DNA of 40,003 bases, taken from positions 1-40,003 of the forward strand of contig SXLG01000072.1 of the NCBI GenBank assembly GCA_005777805.1. The letters run 5' to 3'. The position numbers were made by a program, and so were the translations under genes. This document shows, one piece after another, positions 25,962 through 33,317 of this stretch. The first letter of the stretch is position 1. The number at the start of each line of letters is the position of its first letter. A model generated the notes under the pieces. The model made no database searches. It was not told the origin of the DNA and was given only the letters and a program-made list of their open reading frames with translations. This stretch comes from Pseudomonadota bacterium (GTDB lineage: Bacteria; Desulfobacterota; Binatia; UBA12015).

Positions 25962-26186
25962 ATGCCGATGTTTGGTCTGGGCGTACCGGAGCTGCTGGTC
26001 ATCCTCGTCGTCGTTCTGCTGATTTTCGGGCCGCGCAAGTTGCCCGAGGTCGGCCGGTTCCTCGGCCGCTCGTTGCGCGACTTCCGCGAAGCGATCGACC
26101 ATCGGGACGATGACGGCGCGGGGCCACCGGTCCCACCGACCGACACCCCGCCGGCTGGCGGGCCGGACGACCCGTCAACGCGTTGA
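25962..26186 (+). CDS. tatA: Sec-independent protein translocase TatA
   Basis: A 74-residue TatA/E-family protein forming the pore-like part of the twin-arginine translocase. A short N-terminal membrane helix (LGVPELLVILVVVLLIF) is followed by the hinge FGPRKLPEVGR and an amphipathic helix (LGRSLRDFREAI), then a disordered Asp/Pro/Gly-rich tail. The start is ATG at 25962 or 25968 (MFGLG). TatB and TatC genes are absent here. The downstream convergent gene ends only 6 bases after its stop. Confidence 0.95.
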   Translation: MPMFGLGVPELLVILVVVLLIFGPRKLPEVGRFLGRSLRDFREAIDHRDDDGAGPPVPPTDTPPAGGPDDPSTR

Positions 26187-26192
26187 GCGAGT

Positions 26193-27053
26193 TCAGCGAA
26201 AGCCCCCCGCCGACTCGACGCGCCCGTCGCGGCCAAAAATGGCGATCGCTCCGCCCGGATAGATCCAGCTCATCGCGCCCCCACCCGCGGGCACGATCTG
26301 CAGCGGATCCCCCGCAGCACGCCTGAGACGAGCCTCAGACCAACCGCGCCGAACGCGGACCGTCGGTGCCGTGCCGCCCACCACGGGCGCGGCAGCCCCC
26401 GGGGCACTCGCCACCGCGAGACGGGCCTGAAGGTCCACGACGGCCGCCTCGAGCCGGGCCACGCGCTCTGCCAGTGCGGCCATGTTGCCCGCCACCATGA
26501 CGTCGCTCGGAGGGCCCGACGACCGCCCCGCCAACCCAGCCGCGCGTCCCGCCTCCAGTGTCCGATGGGATTCGCTGGTCGCGGTCACGATGCGCGAGCG
26601 GGTGGCGGCTTCCGTCCGTCGAGCCTGCGGCGCGGCGGGTGGGGCGACAGGAGCTGCCGCCAAGCTACCCCCCTCGACGAGCCAGATCTGCTCGGGCGAG
26701 CGCACGCGAATCCGCGCGTGCCCATCGACGTCCTCGACCCGTCCGCGCACGACGATACGCCGTCCCGAGAACGCACCGCGGGGGTCGGCCGCGCCACCAG
26801 GCATTCCCGGTGGTACCAAGATTCCGAAGCCGACCACCGAATCCTCGAGCGCCAGGAGACAGGTCGCTGGCGTGCAGACCGCGAGCCGGACGATCCCCTC
26901 GACCTCCACGTCCTGCCCCACCCGTGCACCGGCCTCGGCCGGCTCGATCGTCGTCGCACCCGCCAGCCGCACCGACGCCATCAGGACGAGCACGCCCGCA
27001 GCAATTCCACGGAATCCGCGCGCCCATGCGGCCACGGCGGTTGCACGCCCCAC
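26193..27053 (-). CDS. Exported OB-fold protein with coiled coil and BamE/SmpA-like C-terminus
   Basis: A 286-residue protein of unknown function. A signal peptide or membrane anchor covers residues ~1-32 (GFRGIAAGVLVLMASVRLAGA). Residues ~38-115 look like an OB-fold (VGQDVEVEGIVRLA, SGRRIVVRGRVEDVDGHARIRV). A low-complexity linker leads to a coiled coil (AALAERVARLEAAVVDLQARL). The last ~50 residues (GWSEARLRRAAGDPLQI, WIYPGGAIAIFGRDGRV) resemble the BamE/SmpA repeat found in outer-membrane assembly proteins. The GTG at 27053 has GGAGG upstream, so the start is good even though an open frame runs farther. I know no characterised protein with this domain order. It is probably periplasmic and may take part in envelope upkeep. 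Confidence 0.72.
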   Translation of the reverse strand: MGRATAVAAWARGFRGIAAGVLVLMASVRLAGATTIEPAEAGARVGQDVEVEGIVRLAVCTPATCLLALEDSVVGFGILVPPGMPGGAADPRGAFSGRRIVVRGRVEDVDGHARIRVRSPEQIWLVEGGSLAAAPVAPPAAPQARRTEAATRSRIVTATSESHRTLEAGRAAGLAGRSSGPPSDVMVAGNMAALAERVARLEAAVVDLQARLAVASAPGAAAPVVGGTAPTVRVRRGWSEARLRRAAGDPLQIVPAGGGAMSWIYPGGAIAIFGRDGRVESAGGFR

Positions 27054-27182
27054 GCGGCTCCCCTCCGGTGCGCGTCGCGGTCTCCGCACCGCTCTCCCGC
27101 CTGTTAGGGTGGCGCACTCCCCCCTCGGGGCTCGCGCCGCCGTCAACGCGAGCCCTGACCGGGGTGACGAAGGGAGCACGAC

Positions 27183-27500
27183 ATGAGTGAAGCAGGCATG
27201 GTCATCCGTCGGATGGCTCCGGTCGGTCGCTACGCGCTGCGGGTCGACTGGTCGGACGGGCACGAATCGATCGTAGCGCTCGCCGGCTTGCGCTTGCGCT
27301 GCACCTGTCGCGCCTGTCAAGCAGGGGGGATCCCCCCCCCCGCAACGACCGAACTCGATCGAGCCGAGGCGCTCGGCGACGCGAGTCTCTATCTGCGCTG
27401 GCGGGACGGACACGAGAGCTTCTTCTTCCAGCCCGAACTCAGGGGTCTCTGCCGCTGCGCCTACTGCGTCGCCGAGCCGGAAAGGCCGATCACCGGCTGA
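27183..27500 (+). CDS. DUF971 protein (Fe-S assembly-associated)
   Basis: A 105-residue DUF971 domain, related to the N-terminal domain of gamma-butyrobetaine hydroxylase. The pattern YALRVDWSDGHESIVALAGLRLRC fits, with paired cysteines Cys38-x-Cys40-x2-Cys43 (RCTCRACQ region) and a second CxCxxC-like set in GLCRCAYC. The same domain is the C-terminal part of the plant chloroplast Mrp protein HCF101, so a Fe-S role is plausible. AAGGGAG precedes the ATG at 27183. The codons for GGIPPP contain a run of six G, AT, then ten C (27324-27341), which keeps frame. It is divergent from the OB-fold gene. Confidence 0.9.
   Translation: MSEAGMVIRRMAPVGRYALRVDWSDGHESIVALAGLRLRCTCRACQAGGIPPPATTELDRAEALGDASLYLRWRDGHESFFFQPELRGLCRCAYCVAEPERPITG
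27324..27341. repeat. G6-AT-C10 palindromic homopolymer block inside the DUF971 gene
   Basis: The bases GGGGGG-AT-CCCCCCCCCC contain a perfect 14-base palindrome followed by four extra C. They lie in the coding frame as Gly-Gly-Ile-Pro-Pro-Pro, between the two cysteine clusters. Confidence 0.92.
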
Positions 27501-27514
27501 CCGCTACTGCGCAA

Positions 27515-27706
27515 TCAGTCCTCGACCCGGATGGCGTGTGTCGGACAAGCCCGAACCGCCGCCTCCACCTTCGCCCGAAGGGCCTCGGAGGGGTTCTCGT
27601 CGAGGATGTAGAGGAAGTTGTCCTCCCGGACCTCGAACACCTCCGGTGCCGCGGCCTGACAGACCGCGTTGGAATTGCATTTGTCGAAGTCGACTAAAAT
27701 CTTCAT
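27515..27706 (-). CDS. Small ferredoxin, single cluster (3Fe-4S or 4Fe-4S)
   Basis: A 63-residue ferredoxin of the type that serves as electron donor to cytochrome P450s and other oxygenases. Cysteines are Cys10 and Cys16 (CNSNAVC) and Cys54 followed by Pro (RACPTHAI). The middle position of a CxxCxxC motif is Asn, giving C-x5-C...C-P, which usually means a [3Fe-4S] cluster. The rest of the fold ([24 protein letters not shown]) is standard. GGAGGGATG precedes the ATG at 27706. It diverges from gpmA. No P450 lies in the window, so its partner is unknown; the fused ETF nearby shows that electron carriers are in use. Confidence 0.93.
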   Translation of the reverse strand: MKILVDFDKCNSNAVCQAAAPEVFEVREDNFLYILDENPSEALRAKVEAAVRACPTHAIRVED

Positions 27707-27826
27707 CGTTCATCCCTCCCTGGCCGAACGAAACGTGAAGCCCCGCCAAGCGTCCGCTACACCCTGCCGATTATCACACGTGAGCGCCGTGCCCCAGACG
27801 CGCGGCGCCCCAAGCCCGGAGGTCGC

Positions 27827-28480
27827 GTGCCGACACTCGTCCTGCTCCGTCACGGCCAGTCCCGTTGGAACCTCGAGAATCGATTCACGGGCTGGGTGGA
27901 CGTGCCCCTGACCGAGACCGGACGCTCCGAGGCACGCGCGGCCGGGGCACTCATGAAACGAGCGGGCCTGCGCTTCGACCGTTGTTTCACCTCGGACCTC
28001 CAGCGGGCCCAGGAGACCCTGCGCCTCGCGCTCGCTGAACTCGGCACCCCCGACCTGCCGACGATCCGCGATCAGGCGCTCAACGAGCGGCACTACGGCG
28101 ACCTCCAGGGCCTCGACAAAGCCGAGACCGCCGCGAAGTACGGCGCCGAACAGGTCCATATCTGGCGGCGCAGCTATGACGTGCCGCCGCCGGGCGGCGA
28201 GAGCCTCGAGGATACGGCCCGTCGCACCTTGCCCTTCTTCGAACGCGAGATCCTACCCTGCCTGGCCCACGGCGAGGACGTGCTGGTGGCGGCACACGGG
28301 AACAGCCTGCGCTCCATCGTGATGAAACTCGACCGGCTCGATCGCGAAGGCGTGCTTGCCCTGAATCTCGATACCGGCGTGCCGCTGGTCTACACGATGA
28401 GCCCCGACGCGACCGTGCTCGGACGCGAGGTTCTCTCGGCCGCACCGGCGGAGAACACGAAGACCGACCCCGTGCCCTGA
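27827..28480 (+). CDS. gpmA: 2,3-bisphosphoglycerate-dependent phosphoglycerate mutase
   Basis: A 217-residue histidine phosphatase-fold enzyme of glycolysis and gluconeogenesis that interconverts 3- and 2-phosphoglycerate. The phosphohistidine is His9 in [10 protein letters not shown], followed by [15 protein letters not shown]. Arg60 (TSDLQRAQ), Glu87 ([10 protein letters not shown]) and His157 (AAHGNSLR) complete the active site. These are the cofactor-dependent mutase motifs, not those of general phosphatases. It is slightly shorter than E. coli GpmA (about 250 residues). The start is GTG at 27827 with GGAGG upstream. It stands alone on plus, convergent with etfBA. Confidence 0.96.
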   Translation: MPTLVLLRHGQSRWNLENRFTGWVDVPLTETGRSEARAAGALMKRAGLRFDRCFTSDLQRAQETLRLALAELGTPDLPTIRDQALNERHYGDLQGLDKAETAAKYGAEQVHIWRRSYDVPPPGGESLEDTARRTLPFFEREILPCLAHGEDVLVAAHGNSLRSIVMKLDRLDREGVLALNLDTGVPLVYTMSPDATVLGREVLSAAPAENTKTDPVP

Positions 28481-28587
28481 ACTCCTTGCACCGGGAATCG
28501 CCCTGCAATCGCGACCGCGCACGCCCACGTCGGTTCCGCGGCGAGGGAGGCCCGCCCACGAACCGCACCCCGGGCGGCATGAAGGCG

Positions 28588-30447
28588 CTAGCCTTGCGGC
28601 AGCGGGGCGAGCGAGAGGCGATCGAGCAGCCGCCGGGTGACCGCCACTGCGTCCCCGACAACACCAAGATCTGCCGCCGCGAAAATCTCGGCGCCCGGGT
28701 CGTGATTCACGGCCAGCACCCGGCCCGCGCGACCGATGCCGACCGTATGATTGAAAGAGCCTCGAACGCCCAGCCCGAGATAGACCTCGGGGGCGACGTT
28801 GCGCCCGCTGAGTCCGACCTGCCGCTGGCGCGGCAACCAGCCCAAATCACACACCCTGCGCGTCGCGGCGATCTCCCCGCCACATGCGCGCGCGAGGTCT
28901 GCGGCGAGAACAACACCGGCCGCACCCAGACCATGCCCGACGCAGATCACGATCCGGGCCGATTCGAGCGCCGCACCGCCCGCGTCGACCTCCACGCCCT
29001 CGGCGACCACAGGGGGAAAGAGCAGCGGCAGCGGCGCACGCACCGGAACCTCGCGGCGCTGCGTCAGGGGTCGCGCCGCTGCCGCCGCGAGCGGTGCCAC
29101 AAGTCCGGGCCGCAGCGTCACGACCATGGTTGGCGAACGCGAGGCGATCGGCGCGACGATCTGACCGCCGAAGGCCGGCTTCAAGGCCAGGATACGGCCG
29201 GCGCCGTCGCGCTCGACACCGATCGCATCGCCGATCATCCCGAGTTCGAGGCGCCCCGCCAGCACTGGCAAAACGCTGCGCCCGAGGCTGGTCGCCGGGC
29301 CGAGGAGCACGGCCGGCGGGGCCTCCTCGCCGAGGACACTCTCGAGTGCGGCGAGGCTGTGTACGGCCTCCCCGCCCGTGCTCGGGACGAGCAGCACATC
29401 GACCCCGAGCGCCCCGAGTTCGAGCAGATCGAGCGGCAGTGGCGCGGGCGCTCCCATCATACGCACGGGGTGGATCGGCACGAGCGAAACGCCCACCCCC
29501 TGCTGGCAGGCGAGCTCGTCGGCGAGATTCAGCAACTCGCGTGAGACCGCGGCGAGCCGACCCGAACGATCGCACTCCGCGACGACGAGGATCGAATCCG
29601 CGAGCCGTCCGTGGGCTACGTGTCGGGGTCCCACAGTTGGCAGCGCGGCCACGGCGCGCGGCGGCCCCTGGAGTTCGGCCAGCAGATGCTCGACGGCCCG
29701 ATCCACGTCGTCCGCCAGAACCAACACGCGCTGCTCGCGCACCCGTTCCAGAGAGCGCAACGTTTCGACCGAGGTCGGCGAGCCCGCGCTGCCGACCGAT
29801 TCCGGCATGAGGCCACACTCGGCGATGCCCCAGCGCTCGACCAGCGCGGCGGCGGCTCGCTCGGTGTCGGGCAAAATCCGGGGAATCCGCGTCGCCCAGC
29901 GATCCGTGCAGGTCGCGACCACCGGCGGGCACACGCGGGTCCCCCACCAGCCCTCGTCGGTCTCGCACTCCGCGGCGATCTCGGCCGCGCCCTGCTGCAT
30001 CTCGATGCCCAGACGCCGGACACCGGGTAGAAGCACGACACCGAGCTGCCCGGCCAGCTCGGGCGGCACCTGACCCGTATCTGAATCAATGCTGTACCGG
30101 CCCGCCAAGACCAGGTCGAAGCCGATGCGGCAGAGCACAGCACGCAGGGCGCGCGTCGTTGCGAGCGTGTCCGCCCCGGCGAAGGCGCGATCGGAGAGGT
30201 GAATGGCCCGGTCGGCGCCGAGGCCCATGGCCTCGCGCAAAACCTCCTCAGCCTGCGGAGGCCCCATGCTGAGTGCCGTGACGGTACCCCCGATCTCCTC
30301 ACGCAGTCGCAGCGCCTCGAGCAACGCGCGGCGATCGAAGGGATTGAGCTGCACCGCCACGCCCTCGCGCCGGATCCGGCGCGTCTCGGGGTCAATGACG
30401 ATCTCGGCCGGCTCCGGCACCTGCTTGAGGAGAACGACCGTTCTCAT
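28588..30447 (-). CDS. Fused electron-transfer flavoprotein, beta-alpha (EtfB-EtfA)
   Basis: A 619-residue protein joining the two ETF subunits in one chain. Residues ~1-250 are EtfB (VVLLKQVPEPAEI, NPFDRRALLEAL, RAIHLSDRAFAGADT, the AMP-binding DSDTGQVPPELAGQL). Residues ~260-619 are EtfA, ending in the FAD-binding domain (544-600: VGLSGRNVAPEVYLGLGVRG, SFNHTVGIG, VLAVNHDPGAEIF, ADLGVVGD). The S/TGR and NHDPGA motifs hold the FAD. ETFs carry electrons from acyl-CoA and other dehydrogenases to the quinone pool. The usual order is two separate genes; the fusion is intact. The ATG at 30447 overlaps the hydrolase stop by four bases. No dehydrogenase or ETF:quinone oxidoreductase gene is in the window. 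Confidence 0.94.
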   Translation of the reverse strand: MRTVVLLKQVPEPAEIVIDPETRRIRREGVAVQLNPFDRRALLEALRLREEIGGTVTALSMGPPQAEEVLREAMGLGADRAIHLSDRAFAGADTLATTRALRAVLCRIGFDLVLAGRYSIDSDTGQVPPELAGQLGVVLLPGVRRLGIEMQQGAAEIAAECETDEGWWGTRVCPPVVATCTDRWATRIPRILPDTERAAAALVERWGIAECGLMPESVGSAGSPTSVETLRSLERVREQRVLVLADDVDRAVEHLLAELQGPPRAVAALPTVGPRHVAHGRLADSILVVAECDRSGRLAAVSRELLNLADELACQQGVGVSLVPIHPVRMMGAPAPLPLDLLELGALGVDVLLVPSTGGEAVHSLAALESVLGEEAPPAVLLGPATSLGRSVLPVLAGRLELGMIGDAIGVERDGAGRILALKPAFGGQIVAPIASRSPTMVVTLRPGLVAPLAAAAARPLTQRREVPVRAPLPLLFPPVVAEGVEVDAGGAALESARIVICVGHGLGAAGVVLAADLARACGGEIAATRRVCDLGWLPRQRQVGLSGRNVAPEVYLGLGVRGSFNHTVGIGRAGRVLAVNHDPGAEIFAAADLGVVGDAVAVTRRLLDRLSLAPLPQG

Positions 30448-31304
30448 GCGGGACCCGGCAGTACCTCGATCGCCTCACAAATCAGTGTGGCGACAGCCTC
30501 GGGGTGCTCCATCGGGATGAAGTGCCCCACCCCCTCGAGCACGATCAGGCGGCCCCGCCGCAACTGCGCTGCCGCATGATGGGCCAGCTCGGGAGGGAGC
30601 GTCAAGCTCTCGGCGCCGGAGACGAGAAGGGTGTCGATCTCGATCGTTTCGAGCCAACCCAGACTGCCCGAGCGCCCCCCGCCCTCGTAGACCATCGCCT
30701 CGATCTCGCCCGGGCATTTGAGTTCGACACCGCCCTCGGCACACTCCCGGGTCCCGCCCTCCACGTAGGCGCGCAGCGCGGCGGGCTCCCAGCGCACGAA
30801 GGGTTCGCGTCGCGACCATGATTCGAGCATCTCCTCCCGACTCGACCAGTGGCGTCGGCGGCGCCGCGCCGCCTCCGCCATCGCGTTCGATCGATCAGTG
30901 GCGGGCCCGACCTCGGCGGGAATCAGCACCGGATCGAGCAGGATGACCGAGCGCAGCCGCTCGGGCACGATCGAGGCCATGCGCGCGACCGCGGCCCCAC
31001 CCTTCGAATGGCCGACCGCGGTGAGCTCGCGCAGGTCGAGTGCCTCGATGACACCGACCAGGTCGAAGCCGAATTGCTCGAACTCATAACCCTCTTTAGG
31101 CTTGTCGCTATCGCCATGCCCGCGCTGGTCGAGCGTGACCACACGCGCCACTCCCTCGACCCTCTCGAGCACGGGAGCCCACACCTGGCGACAGAATCCG
31201 GTGGCATGGGCCAGCAGGACCGTGGGCAGATCCTGACGCTCGGGATGATGGTCCTCGACGACGAGCCGCACGCCGTCTCGATGGACCTGGTGAATCCGGC
31301 TCAC
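30444..31304 (-). CDS. Alpha/beta hydrolase
   Basis: A 286-residue alpha/beta hydrolase. The nucleophile elbow is GHSKGG with Ser100, oxyanion-hole residues lie in [13 protein letters not shown] (30-42), and the catalytic histidine is His261 in [26 protein letters not shown] is the usual strand-5 region, and Asp124 or Glu232 may be the acid. The cap region (residues ~135-210) is Arg-rich and variable, so substrate is not predictable. The GTG at 31304 shares a GTGA overlap with the serS stop, and the stop overlaps the ETF start. The context in an ETF transcript hints at ester, lactone or thioester hydrolysis linked to fatty-acid breakdown, but that is only inference. Confidence 0.9.
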   Translation of the reverse strand: MSRIHQVHRDGVRLVVEDHHPERQDLPTVLLAHATGFCRQVWAPVLERVEGVARVVTLDQRGHGDSDKPKEGYEFEQFGFDLVGVIEALDLRELTAVGHSKGGAAVARMASIVPERLRSVILLDPVLIPAEVGPATDRSNAMAEAARRRRRHWSSREEMLESWSRREPFVRWEPAALRAYVEGGTRECAEGGVELKCPGEIEAMVYEGGGRSGSLGWLETIEIDTLLVSGAESLTLPPELAHHAAAQLRRGRLIVLEGVGHFIPMEHPEAVATLICEAIEVLPGPA

Positions 31305-32575
31305 GCCGGCGGTCCGATCACGTCGGCTCCAACATACGGGCGCAGTGCTGCCGGCACGCGGACCGAGCCGTCGGCCTGCTGGTGATTCTCGAGCAGCGCG
31401 ATCAGGACCCGCGGCAGCGCAAGACCCGAACCGTTGAGGGTATGGACCAGCTCCGGCCGGTGCTCCCGATCCCGCCGGAAGCGAATCTGCGCGCGACGCG
31501 CCTGGAAATCGCGGAAGTTCGAGCACGAGCTGACCTCGAGCCATTCGCCACAGCCGGGCGCCCACACCTCGATGTCGAACTTGATCGACGCCACGAAGCT
31601 CAGATCGCCGGTGCACATCTGGACGATTCGCCAGGGCAGCTCCAGCCGGCGGCAGACATCCTCGGCATCGGCCAGCAAGCCCTCGAGTTCGCGGTCCGAA
31701 TCCTCGGGCCGAACGAACTTGACGAGTTCCACCTTGTCGAACTGGTGACCGCGCTTTATGCCGCGCACATCACGACCGGCCGACATCTTCTCCCGGCGGA
31801 AACAAGGCGAGTAGGCCACGTGGCGGATCGGCAGGGCTGCATTCTCGAGGATCTCGTCGCGGTAGAGGTTCGTGACCGGCACCTCCGCGGTTGGAACCCA
31901 GAAGTAGTCCTCCTCGGCATCACGGTAGAGATTGTCCGCGAATTTTGGCAGGTTACCGGTGCCGTAGAGGCAATGCTCCTTGACCATCGCCGGCGGGTAG
32001 ACCTCGACGTAGCCATGCTCGCGCGTGTGCAGATCGAGCATGAACGAGATCAGGGCCCGTTGCAGGCGCGCGCCCGCGCCGAAGAGCACGTAGAAGCGGG
32101 AGCCGGAGACCTTGACGCCGCGTTCGAAGTCGATGATCCCGAGTGCCGCGCCGATCTCCCAGTGCGGTTTCGGCTCGAAACCGAGCGCCGGACGCTGGCC
32201 CTCCTCGCGGAGCACGACGTTGGCCGAGTCGTCGGGGCCCACCGGTACGGTGGGATGCGGCAAATTGGGGATCTCCAGCATGACGTCGCGCAACCGTCGT
32301 TCCGCTTCGTCCGCCGTGACCTCCAACTTCGCGATCTCTTCCCCAAGAGCCCGCACCGACGCGCCCGCAGCCTTGCGCTGCTCGGCCGGGAGGCCGCCGA
32401 TTTCCTTCGAGCAGCGGGTCCGCTCGGCGCGCGCGGTCTCGAGTCCCTGCAGCGCTGCGCGCCGCCTTTGATCGAGTTCGAGCACGGTATCGACGAGCAC
32501 GGGATCCGCGCCGACACTGGCCAGACCGTCGCGCACGCGCTGCGGCTCGTGGCGGAAGAGCTGCACGTCGAGCAT
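31301..32575 (-). CDS. serS: Seryl-tRNA synthetase
   Basis: A 424-residue class II aminoacyl-tRNA synthetase that charges tRNA-Ser. The N-terminal coiled-coil arm (residues ~30-105, [19 protein letters not shown] and following) recognises the long variable arm of the tRNA. Motif 2 is [22 protein letters not shown]-like at ~265-290, and motif 3 is [34 protein letters not shown] is the serine-pocket TAE motif. The start is ATG at 32575 ([18 protein letters not shown]). It is downstream of yraN with a 68-base gap and coupled to the hydrolase gene. Confidence 0.97.
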   Translation of the reverse strand: MLDVQLFRHEPQRVRDGLASVGADPVLVDTVLELDQRRRAALQGLETARAERTRCSKEIGGLPAEQRKAAGASVRALGEEIAKLEVTADEAERRLRDVMLEIPNLPHPTVPVGPDDSANVVLREEGQRPALGFEPKPHWEIGAALGIIDFERGVKVSGSRFYVLFGAGARLQRALISFMLDLHTREHGYVEVYPPAMVKEHCLYGTGNLPKFADNLYRDAEEDYFWVPTAEVPVTNLYRDEILENAALPIRHVAYSPCFRREKMSAGRDVRGIKRGHQFDKVELVKFVRPEDSDRELEGLLADAEDVCRRLELPWRIVQMCTGDLSFVASIKFDIEVWAPGCGEWLEVSSCSNFRDFQARRAQIRFRRDREHRPELVHTLNGSGLALPRVLIALLENHQQADGSVRVPAALRPYVGADVIGPPA

Positions 32576-32643
32576 GGCGGCCTTGGTAAACACGAAAGGC
32601 GCGGGCCCGAAAGCCGACGCGGCCGGATCTCTCGCTTGCAGCC

Positions 32644-33024
32644 TCAGGGCGCCAGATCGAAGGCCGCCCGCACCCACTGGCAGATGGGTCGGCCCTTGGT
32701 CCACTCGACCGCCACGACATCGAAGCGTGCCGCCCGGCCGGGCCCGCGATGCCCTGCCAGCCAGGCCGTGGCGGCTCGCGCGATCCGGTCCCGCTTGAGG
32801 GGCCCAACCGTTTCGAGGGGGTGGATGAATTCGGGCTTGGACCGCGAGCGAACCTCGACAAAAACCACGGTGTGGCCCTCCTCGGCCACGATATCGATCT
32901 CCGCCCCCGCGAGCCGGACGTTCCGGGCCAGGATCCGAAGGCCGAGGCCCTCGATGTGCGCAACCGCGGCCGTCTCGGCACGGCGCCCCCGTATCTGTCT
33001 CGGATCGAGCCCCCTGTCCGCCAT
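32644..33024 (-). CDS. yraN: YraN family nuclease-like protein (UPF0102)
   Basis: A 126-residue protein of the UPF0102 family, with an endonuclease-like fold. The motif [24 protein letters not shown] (residues ~39-61) carries the Asp...Glu-x-Lys/Arg-type active site common to restriction-like nucleases, followed by [14 protein letters not shown]. The start is ATG at 33024 (MADRGLDPR). Its exact role is not known; it has been tied to DNA uptake or Holliday-junction processing by analogy only. It heads the yraN-serS-hydrolase-etfBA run. The upstream gap holds hairpins and repeats that may carry its promoter. Confidence 0.9.
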   Translation of the reverse strand: MADRGLDPRQIRGRRAETAAVAHIEGLGLRILARNVRLAGAEIDIVAEEGHTVVFVEVRSRSKPEFIHPLETVGPLKRDRIARAATAWLAGHRGPGRAARFDVVAVEWTKGRPICQWVRAAFDLAP

Positions 33025-33100
33025 CGCCGCATCTTCAGCGCCCCGCGCGGCGTCCGACAACCGGCGCGCCTTGCGCCCCTCGTCAAGAATGGCGTAGTTC

Positions 33101-33115
33101 GGGGGCGAAGCCCCC
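33101..33115 (-). terminator. GC hairpin between the Hsp70/DUF3731 gene and yraN
   Basis: GGGGGC-gaa-GCCCCC, a six-base-pair stem with a tight loop, lies about 200 bases after the stop of the Hsp70/DUF3731 gene and 77 bases before the yraN start, both on minus. No T-run follows. It could end the chaperone operon or belong to the yraN leader. Confidence 0.35.
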
Positions 33116-33146
33116 TCCCCCAGCGCCACAGGGCGACCGTGTACAA

Positions 33147-33305
33147 GGTGAACGAGCCCGTCGTTCACCTCTCGGCGCGGATGCCATCCGCACCGCACGA
33201 TTCGGGACCGCGCGCGACGGGGACGAACGCGCCGTTCGCCTCTCGGCACTCATTACTGAGCGGAGCACTCGATTTACCGCCGTGCGCGACGGAGACGAAC
33301 GCGCC
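33147..33305. repeat. Degenerate direct repeats with ~72-base period and internal hairpins
   Basis: GCGCGACGGGGACGAACGCG at 33212 continues CC and recurs at 33284-33305 with one mismatch, 72 bases later. A third related unit starts at 33147. The GAACG...GTTC...CCTCTCGGC core occurs at ~33150-33176 and 33225-33247. The first unit has a 7-base-pair stem GGTGAAC/GTTCACC (33147-33153, 33163-33169); the second a 5-base-pair stem CGAAC/GTTCG (33224-33238). The stretch is between genes and not obviously coding. Confidence 0.75.
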
Positions 33306-33317
33306 CCCGGGCTCAGC

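Noticed and set aside
30444-31616. Longer N-terminus for the alpha/beta hydrolase
   Set aside because: The extra ~104 residues are antisense-like, Arg/Gly-rich and lie within serS; the GTG overlapping the serS stop fits the operon.
33147-33305. Possible CRISPR array
   Set aside because: Only two to three degenerate units, with hairpins inside and no equal-length spacers or cas genes.
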